A stretch of DNA of 64,000 bases. It comes from Hymenobacter algoricola. GTDB taxonomy: Bacteria > Bacteroidota > Bacteroidia > Cytophagales > Hymenobacteraceae. This document shows positions 59,131-64,000 of this stretch, piece by piece (position 1 is the first letter of the stretch; every line of letters starts with the position of its first letter). The notes below the pieces were generated by a model. The model had not been told where the DNA came from. It worked only from the letters and a program-made list of their open reading frames with translations, and did not search any database. The stretch spans positions 1-64,000 of the forward strand of contig NZ_BAABDH010000039.1 in the NCBI RefSeq assembly GCF_039539525.1, given 5' to 3'. The position numbers and the translations under genes are program-made.

Positions 59131-60651
59131 CTACGCTATTTCGCGCAGGATTTCCTCCAGGAACTCGCGGGAATTGCTCAGGCGTGGAATCTTGTGCTGC
59201 CCGCCGAGCTTGCCTTTGCGGGCCAGCCAGCGGTCAAAGGTTCCGGTCGGCGCTACGGTCAGCACGGGGGCTGCCAGGGCCAGGTCGCGGTGACGCTTGG
59301 CGTCGTAGTCGGAGTTGAGCTGCCGCAGGGTTTCGTCGAGCACCCGGGTGAACTGCGCCGGGTCGTGGGGCGGGTGCGTGAACTCAATAATCCACTGGTG
59401 GCCGCCGCGGGAAGACTCGGTGGCCTCGAAGTAGATGGGGGCCGCCGTGAAGTCGCGCACGGTGGTGCCGGTGGCCCGGCAGGCGGCGGCCAGGGCAGCA
59501 TCGGCGTTTTCGATGACGACTTCCTCCCCGAAGGCGTTCAGGAAGTGCTTGGTGCGGCCGGTGATGCGGATGCGGTAGGGCGCCAGGCTGGTGAAGCGCA
59601 CCGTGTCGCCGATTTTGTAGCGCCACAGCCCGGCATTGGTGCTGATGACCAGCGCGTAGTTTTTGCCCCGCTCCACCTGCTCCAGCGTCAGCGTCTGCGG
59701 GATTTCGGCCTCGAACTGGTCGGCGGGGATAAACTCGTAGTAGATGCCGTGGTCGAGCAGCAGCAGCAGGTCCTCGCAGTCGGGCTGATCCTGGAAGGCG
59801 AAGTAGCCTTCCGAGGCGTTGTAGATTTCCAGGTAGCCCATCTGCTCACGGGGAATCAGCTGGCGAAACAGCTCCCGGTAGGGCCCGAACGCCACCGCCC
59901 CGTGCAGAAACAGCCGCAGGTTGGGCCAGACCTCGGTGATGTCGGCGGCCCCGGCCAGCTCCGTGACGCGGCGCAGCAGCACGATGATCCAGGTGGGCAC
60001 CCCGGCCAGCACCGACACGTTGACGCCCAGCACGTGGCGGGCAATCCGCTCAATCTTTTCCTCCCACTCATCCAGCAAGGCCAGCTCCAGCGGGGGCGTG
60101 CGGATGTACTCGGCCCAGCCGGGCAGGTTCTGCATAATCACGGCCGACACGTCGCCGACGCGGGAGTCGGGCGCTTCGGGGCGGAACGGGTTGGGCGCGT
60201 GGGTGCCGCCCAGCGAGAGGGTTTTGCCATCCAGCACCCGCGACTCGGGGTAGAGCAGCGTGGCCGTGGCCGTCATGTCGCGGCCGGCGCGGTAGTGGCT
60301 CTCGTGCAGCGACGCCGGGGTGACGGGGATAAACTTGCTGCGGGCATTGGTAGTGCCCGACGACTTGGCAAACCACAGCACGCGGCCGGGCCAGAGCACG
60401 TCGACTTCCCCGCGCAGCACGCGCTCCAGGGTGGGATACAGCTCTTCGTAGCTGCTGATCGGCACCCGCTGGGCAAACTCCCGGGCACTGGGGGCGTCGG
60501 CGAAGCCGTAGCGATGGCCCCACTCGGTGGTGCGGGCGGCCAGCAGCAGCTCCTGCAGCACGCGCTGCTGCACCTCGTGCGGGTGCTGGCGGAAGTGGTC
60601 GATGCTGGCCAGCCGCCGCTGCACGGCCCACGTCAGGATAGAGCCAATCAC
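59131..60651 (-). CDS. GH3 auxin-responsive promoter family protein (acyl-acid-amido synthetase-like)
   Basis: A 506-residue adenylate-forming enzyme, GTG start. In plants GH3 enzymes join amino acids to auxin or jasmonate; bacterial members have no known substrate. Marks seen: ATP-binding loop FAKSSGTTNARSKFIPVT, LEIYNASEGYFAFQ (the adenine/acyl-binding motif), YALVISTNAGLWRYKIGDTV (including the Y-x-x-G-D motif) and TGRTKHFLNAFGEEVV (C-terminal hinge). It lies 3 bases upstream of lptB's end, on the same strand, so it is co-transcribed with lptB. Confidence 0.9.
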   Translation of the reverse strand: MIGSILTWAVQRRLASIDHFRQHPHEVQQRVLQELLLAARTTEWGHRYGFADAPSAREFAQRVPISSYEELYPTLERVLRGEVDVLWPGRVLWFAKSSGTTNARSKFIPVTPASLHESHYRAGRDMTATATLLYPESRVLDGKTLSLGGTHAPNPFRPEAPDSRVGDVSAVIMQNLPGWAEYIRTPPLELALLDEWEEKIERIARHVLGVNVSVLAGVPTWIIVLLRRVTELAGAADITEVWPNLRLFLHGAVAFGPYRELFRQLIPREQMGYLEIYNASEGYFAFQDQPDCEDLLLLLDHGIYYEFIPADQFEAEIPQTLTLEQVERGKNYALVISTNAGLWRYKIGDTVRFTSLAPYRIRITGRTKHFLNAFGEEVVIENADAALAAACRATGTTVRDFTAAPIYFEATESSRGGHQWIIEFTHPPHDPAQFTRVLDETLRQLNSDYDAKRHRDLALAAPVLTVAPTGTFDRWLARKGKLGGQHKIPRLSNSREFLEEILREIA

Positions 60652-60654
60652 GGC

Positions 60655-61389
60655 TTAGTAGACTTTACGCTTCAGCTCGAAATGCTTGCCCAGGTACACC
60701 CGGCGCACCATCTCGTCGGCCGCCAGCTCCTCGGCGGTGCCGGCCTTGAGCAGCTTGCCCTCGAAGAGCAGGTAGGCACGGTCGACGATGCTGAGCGTCT
60801 CGTTCACGTTGTGGTCGGTGATGAGGATGCCGATGTTCTTGTGCTTGAGCTTGGCCACGATGCCCTGAATCTCTTCCACGGCAATCGGGTCGACGCCGGC
60901 GAAGGGCTCGTCGAGGAGCACGAACTTGGGGTCGACGGCCAGGGCGCGGGCAATTTCGGTGCGCCGCCGCTCTCCCCCGCTGAGCACCCGGCCCAGGTTT
61001 TTGCGCACGTGGGTGAGGCTGAACTCGTTGAGCAGCTCCTCCACCTTGTCGCGCTGGGCCTGCTTGGGCATATCCGTCATTTCGAGCACCGAGAGGATGT
61101 TTTCCTCCACGCTCAGGTCGCGGAACACCGAGGCTTCCTGGGCCAGGTAGCCGATGCCCCGGCGGGCGCGCTGGTAGATGGGCAGCTTGGTGATGTCGTC
61201 GTCGTCGAGAAAGATGCGGCCCGAGTTGGGCTTCACCATCCCCACGGTCATGTAGAAGCAGGTGGTTTTGCCGGCGCCGTTGGGGCCCAGCAGGCCCACA
61301 ATCTCGCCCTGCGCCACTTCCAGCGACATATCATTGACGACGGTGCGGGACTTGTAGGTCTTAACCAGGTGTTCGGCGCGAAGAATCAT
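60655..61389 (-). CDS. lptB: LPS export ABC transporter ATP-binding protein
   Basis: A 244-residue ATPase that powers LptB2FG-driven LPS extraction from the inner membrane. Walker A GPNGAGKTT, Q-loop YLAQEASVF, signature LSGGERRRTEIARAL, Walker B FVLLDEPFAGVDPIA and H-loop TDHNV are all present; the C-terminal extension after the H-loop is the one typical of LptB (EELAADEMVRRVYLG). The ATG is at 61389, and a -7 box lies only 5 bases before it, so the message may be leaderless. GH3 gene follows on the transcript. Confidence 0.95.
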   Translation of the reverse strand: MILRAEHLVKTYKSRTVVNDMSLEVAQGEIVGLLGPNGAGKTTCFYMTVGMVKPNSGRIFLDDDDITKLPIYQRARRGIGYLAQEASVFRDLSVEENILSVLEMTDMPKQAQRDKVEELLNEFSLTHVRKNLGRVLSGGERRRTEIARALAVDPKFVLLDEPFAGVDPIAVEEIQGIVAKLKHKNIGILITDHNVNETLSIVDRAYLLFEGKLLKAGTAEELAADEMVRRVYLGKHFELKRKVY

Positions 61390-61394
61390 TGGCA

Positions 61395-61402
61395 CAAAGG
61401 TA
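61395..61402 (-). promoter_or_regulatory. -7 box abutting the start codon of lptB
   Basis: TACCTTTG on the minus strand, ending 5 bases before the ATG. Transcription would begin at or just before the start codon. No -33 TTG is seen at 18-21 bases. Confidence 0.45.
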
Positions 61403-61435
61403 ACGAGGAGTTGGGAGCTGACTGGAATGTAGTGC

Positions 61436-61474
61436 GTCCTGCTCATCTGGCGTCCGCGCAGTCGAAGCAGCACG
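61436..61474 (+). repeat. Dispersed repeat, 'ctggcgtccgc' family, copy C
   Basis: GTCCTGCTCATCTGGCGTCC followed by GC-rich and GTCGAAGCAG segments matches copies A (33493-33544, inverted) and B (38883-38930). It lies between lptB and the M61 peptidase gene. Confidence 0.7.
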
Positions 61475-61495
61475 TTCTTTTTCTAGCCATCGCTA

Positions 61496-63334
61496 TTACC
61501 GCCGCGGGGTCAGCACTTTTTCGCGCAGGGCCACCTGGGCCGGCGTAGCGGCGGGGTTCAGCTCCAGCACGTTTTTCAGCGTTACGTCGAACTCCCGCGG
61601 GGTGGCTTTCTTTTCCTGGGCCGCCGCCGTACCCGACCGGAACCGCACCGTTACGGCCCCGGCCGACGTGGGCTCGACCAACGGGCGCAGCAGCTGCTCG
61701 GCGTTGGTCATGTCGAGCGGCGTGCCGTTCACGGCCAGCAGCACGTCGCCTTCGCTCAGGCCGAAGCCGTTCTGCTCGGGCGTGGTCTGGGCCACCAGGA
61801 ACTGCTTCTGGTCGGTGTCGTAGCGGAAGCCCAGGTTGCCGAAGGCCATGACCTTGGCCTGCCCTTCGGCCTGAAACTGCCAGCCAATCTTGCTGAAGTA
61901 CTCGGCGTAGGGCAAGGGCTGGCTGCCGATGACGTACTGGTCAAAGAACTGCTGGAGGGCGGGGTTGGTCAGGGCCACCACTTCCGGAATCAGGTCCTTG
62001 TCCTCGAACGAGCGGGTGGGGCCGTACTTCTGGCGCAGGGTCAGCAGCACGTCGCGCAGGCTCTGGCGGCCCTGGCTCAGCTCCTGGATGCGGATGTCGA
62101 GCAGCAGGCCGATGAGCGCGCCCTTCTCGTACACGTTGTCGTACATGTCCTTGTAGGGCGCTTCCAGAATCCGGCGGCTCATCTCGGTGAAGCTCACCGC
62201 GGGAAACTTTTCGGCCTTGTCGATTTTGTCCTTCATGCGCTGGCGGAACTCGTCGGGGGTGGTCAGGCCGCCGCGGGTCTGCACGAGCTGGGCAATGTAC
62301 TCGGTCACGCCCTCGTAGAGCCACAGGTGCTGCGACATGCGGGGGCTGCGGAAGTCGAACTCGCCGATTTCGCGGGAGTGAATGTTCAGGGGGGCCAGCA
62401 TGTGCAGAAACTCGTGGGACGCCACCTCCTGCACCATGCTGCGCAGCCGGTCGGCGGGCACTTCGGGCAGGAAGTAGAGCGACGAGTACGAGTGCTCCAT
62501 GGCCCCGTAGCCGCCCTTGACGCTGGCCAGCGGGGAGCCGAAGCTGGGGAAGTACAGCAGGAAGTGGTACTCCGGCACCGGCATCTGCCCGAAGTACCGG
62601 GTCAGGGCCTCGGCCATGGGGCGGATGATTTCGCGCACCTGCGCGGCCTGCACGGCCCCGGTTTCCGACACCACGGCCACCGAAATCCGGGCCCCGCCGC
62701 TGCTGAAGCTGGCCGTGTCGGGCTTGCTGTACAGGATGGGCGCGTCGGCCAGGGCCACGTAGCTGGGGGCCGTAAACACGTCCTGGGTGGGCGTGGGGCG
62801 GCGCACGGCCAGGGAAGTAGCCCCGTAGAAGTCGGCGGGCTTGGCCACCGTCACCTGGTAGGGCTGCATCTTGTAGCCTTCGAGGTAGCCGTAGAGGCCG
62901 TAGTGGTTGAGCACGAAGTCGCGGCCGGCGTCGAAGTTGGTGCCCCCGGGCTGGAAGATGAAGCCGTCGTCCTGCTTCACGTCCCAGGTATCGTCCACGC
63001 GGTACTCGATACGGGCCAGGCTGGGGGCATTGTCGATGACGAACAGGTTGGCCCCGTCCTTGGTCACCTTGAGCGGCTTGCCTTTCTTATCGTAGGCCGC
63101 GAAGCCCGTCACGAAGCGGCCGTAGTCCTTTTTGGAGTAGGACCCGGGCACCACCGAGGGCATCACGTAGGTAGCCCGGGCCTCCTGCACCGGCGGCGGC
63201 AGGATGACCACCCGCACCTGGTCGTTGGTGGCTTGCTGCAAATCCAGGCTGATCCGGTAGCCGGCGGGCTGCTGGGCGAAGGCGGCCGGGGCGGCCAGCA
63301 GGGGAAGGCCGAGGGCCAGGGAGAAGAGCTTCAT
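61496..63334 (-). CDS. M61 family glycyl aminopeptidase with PDZ domain
   Basis: A 612-residue secreted peptidase from the ATG at 63334. Signal peptide at 1-20 (ending AAFAQQ), an N-terminal beta domain, a zinc peptidase domain with HEFLH in VASHEFLHMLAPLN and the second zinc ligand Glu in WLYEGVTEYIAQL, then a PDZ domain near the C-terminus (GLSEGDVLLAVNGTPLDM). Canonical M61 enzymes read H-E-x-x-H-x-W-N-x-K-R after the zinc site; here that part is MLAPLNIHS, a variant. Periplasmic, substrate unknown. Confidence 0.87.
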   Translation of the reverse strand: MKLFSLALGLPLLAAPAAFAQQPAGYRISLDLQQATNDQVRVVILPPPVQEARATYVMPSVVPGSYSKKDYGRFVTGFAAYDKKGKPLKVTKDGANLFVIDNAPSLARIEYRVDDTWDVKQDDGFIFQPGGTNFDAGRDFVLNHYGLYGYLEGYKMQPYQVTVAKPADFYGATSLAVRRPTPTQDVFTAPSYVALADAPILYSKPDTASFSSGGARISVAVVSETGAVQAAQVREIIRPMAEALTRYFGQMPVPEYHFLLYFPSFGSPLASVKGGYGAMEHSYSSLYFLPEVPADRLRSMVQEVASHEFLHMLAPLNIHSREIGEFDFRSPRMSQHLWLYEGVTEYIAQLVQTRGGLTTPDEFRQRMKDKIDKAEKFPAVSFTEMSRRILEAPYKDMYDNVYEKGALIGLLLDIRIQELSQGRQSLRDVLLTLRQKYGPTRSFEDKDLIPEVVALTNPALQQFFDQYVIGSQPLPYAEYFSKIGWQFQAEGQAKVMAFGNLGFRYDTDQKQFLVAQTTPEQNGFGLSEGDVLLAVNGTPLDMTNAEQLLRPLVEPTSAGAVTVRFRSGTAAAQEKKATPREFDVTLKNVLELNPAATPAQVALREKVLTPRR

Positions 63335-63455
63335 ACACGAAACGGAGCTGGAACGGAGGACCGACAACGCCGGCCGGGGCCGGGCAGTACGTTGGTCTGC
63401 CCAAAGCTGGTAGTTTTCCGGCAGATTCAGCCTATCGCCGTAAGACAGCCGGCAG

Positions 63456-63554
63456 ACGCCGTAGCGCCGCGCTGCTTCGCGGCGCGGCGTGGCACGACCG
63501 AAACCGCCCCGCCGAACCACCATCCGCAACGCCTGAGACGCGAGATACCGCGTC
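63456..63554. repeat. Two palindromic elements between M61 and DoxX genes
   Basis: A strong hairpin at 63464-63485 (GCGCCGCG / CGCGGCGC, loop CTGCTT), extended by ACGCC/GGCGT outside, and a second short one at 63537-63554 (GACGCG / CGCGTC around AGATAC). Both look like members of common GC-rich dispersed palindrome families. Confidence 0.65.
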
Positions 63555-63570
63555 GCTACCCTTCTTGCCC

Positions 63571-63954
63571 ATGCTCAAAACCCTCAGCCGCTACGTGCTG
63601 GCCCTGCTCTTTATTGGCGCCGGCATCACCCACTTCGTGGCCCCGGCATCCTTTCTGCGCATCGTGCCGCCTTACCTGCCGGCGCCGCTGCTGCTGGTGT
63701 ATCTGAGCGGGGCGGCCGAACTAGCCGGCGGGCTGGGCCTGCTGCTGCCCGCCACCCGCCGCCGGGCCAGCTGGGGGCTGCTGGCGCTGCTGGTGGCCGT
63801 GTTTCCGGCCAACGTGTACATGCTCCAAACCCACGGCGCGGGCCTGCCGGTGCCCCTGTGGGCGCTGTGGCTGCGCCTGCCGCTGCAGCTGGTGCTGATG
63901 GCGTGGGTGTGGTGGGCGGGGCAGGAAGCAGCCGGACGGCCGGCCACCGTTTAG
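63571..63954 (+). CDS. DoxX family membrane protein
   Basis: A 127-residue protein with four membrane helices and the DoxX opening (RYVLALLFIGAGITHFVAP). The ATG at 63571 is used; a TTG 6 bases earlier is less likely. The family covers the small-subunit DoxD of thiosulfate:quinone oxidoreductase and many uncharacterised MauE/DoxX-like proteins; no specific role can be given. The gene is complete and ends 46 bases from the right edge. Confidence 0.85.
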   Translation: MLKTLSRYVLALLFIGAGITHFVAPASFLRIVPPYLPAPLLLVYLSGAAELAGGLGLLLPATRRRASWGLLALLVAVFPANVYMLQTHGAGLPVPLWALWLRLPLQLVLMAWVWWAGQEAAGRPATV

Positions 63955-64000
63955 GGTATTCACTCAGGCAGCACGCTTTGGCTTCTCTCCCCTACTCCAC

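Noticed and set aside
59047..61548. 833-codon plus-strand frame opposite GH3 and lptB
   Set aside because: A shadow frame in high-GC DNA. The minus strand has two fully recognisable genes with catalytic motifs.

Overview
The window looks like chromosome of a GC-rich member of the Bacteroidota, order Cytophagales, most likely Hymenobacter or a close relative. The genus is inferred, not proven. The evidence is: Bacteroidota-type -7 boxes (TAnnTTTG) before many genes and almost no Shine-Dalgarno sequences; DUF4270, DUF4293, DUF4476 and long-NusB proteins; a type IX secretion tail; a GGGPS-family prenyl transferase; and the gene orders nusB/ytxH ... DUF1573-yajC-ybbR-coaE and panD-panC / GT5-DUF4270-glmS. 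There is no rRNA, prophage, transposase or CRISPR array. Three tRNA genes are present: Pro-GGG, Pro-TGG and Phe-GAA.

Layout. 0.4-6.4 kb: three polytopic GT-C-like membrane proteins, two of them tandem paralogues, and a GNAT-like protein. 6.4-13.3 kb (minus strand): leucine dehydrogenase, nusB, ytxH, an NAD-type isocitrate dehydrogenase, DUF1573 lipoprotein, yajC, ybbR and coaE. 13.4-24.3 kb: two ABC exporters, an FAD oxidoreductase, a T9SS-tail protein, tandem tRNA-Pro genes, a beta-barrel protein, truA, a GNAT enzyme, a thiolase and DUF4293. 24.4-30.6 kb: DUF4476, an OmpA/PD40 lipoprotein, and a two-gene Hdr-like Fe-S electron-transfer unit. 30.6-31.6 kb: tRNA-Phe, then a gene-poor stretch holding a long inverted repeat.

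31.6-40.5 kb, plus strand, is the most unusual part. It encodes a soluble coiled-coil protein, a two-TM protein with a PspA-like coiled coil, a membrane-anchored substrate-binding domain fused to an OmpA peptidoglycan-binding domain, an ABC permease and ATPase, a sigma-54-type response regulator, and a histidine kinase with almost no periplasmic domain. I read this as a candidate envelope-sensing or envelope-stress module that couples an ABC transporter docked to peptidoglycan with a PspA-like membrane protein and its own two-component system. The family membership of the PspA-like protein and the function of the whole are inference.

40.5-49.9 kb: a J-domain/TPR membrane protein, a holin-superfamily membrane protein, an orphan protein, GGGPS, an AraC regulator, an acyl-CoA dehydrogenase, a zinc metallopeptidase, a heptose-1-phosphate adenylyltransferase, a flippase-like protein, panD and panC. 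50.0-58.1 kb (plus): a truncated GT5 protein, DUF4270, glmS, ridA, gltX, a small charged protein and an AIM24 protein. 58.1-63.9 kb: two small envelope proteins, a bacterial GH3 protein, the LPS-export ATPase lptB, an M61 peptidase and a DoxX protein.

Intergenic DNA is rich in imperfect palindromes belonging to several repeat families, some recurring in the window. There is also a perfect 31-bp-arm palindrome at 43.7 kb and a 21-bp-period tandem array at 36.35-36.50 kb inside the ABC cassette.
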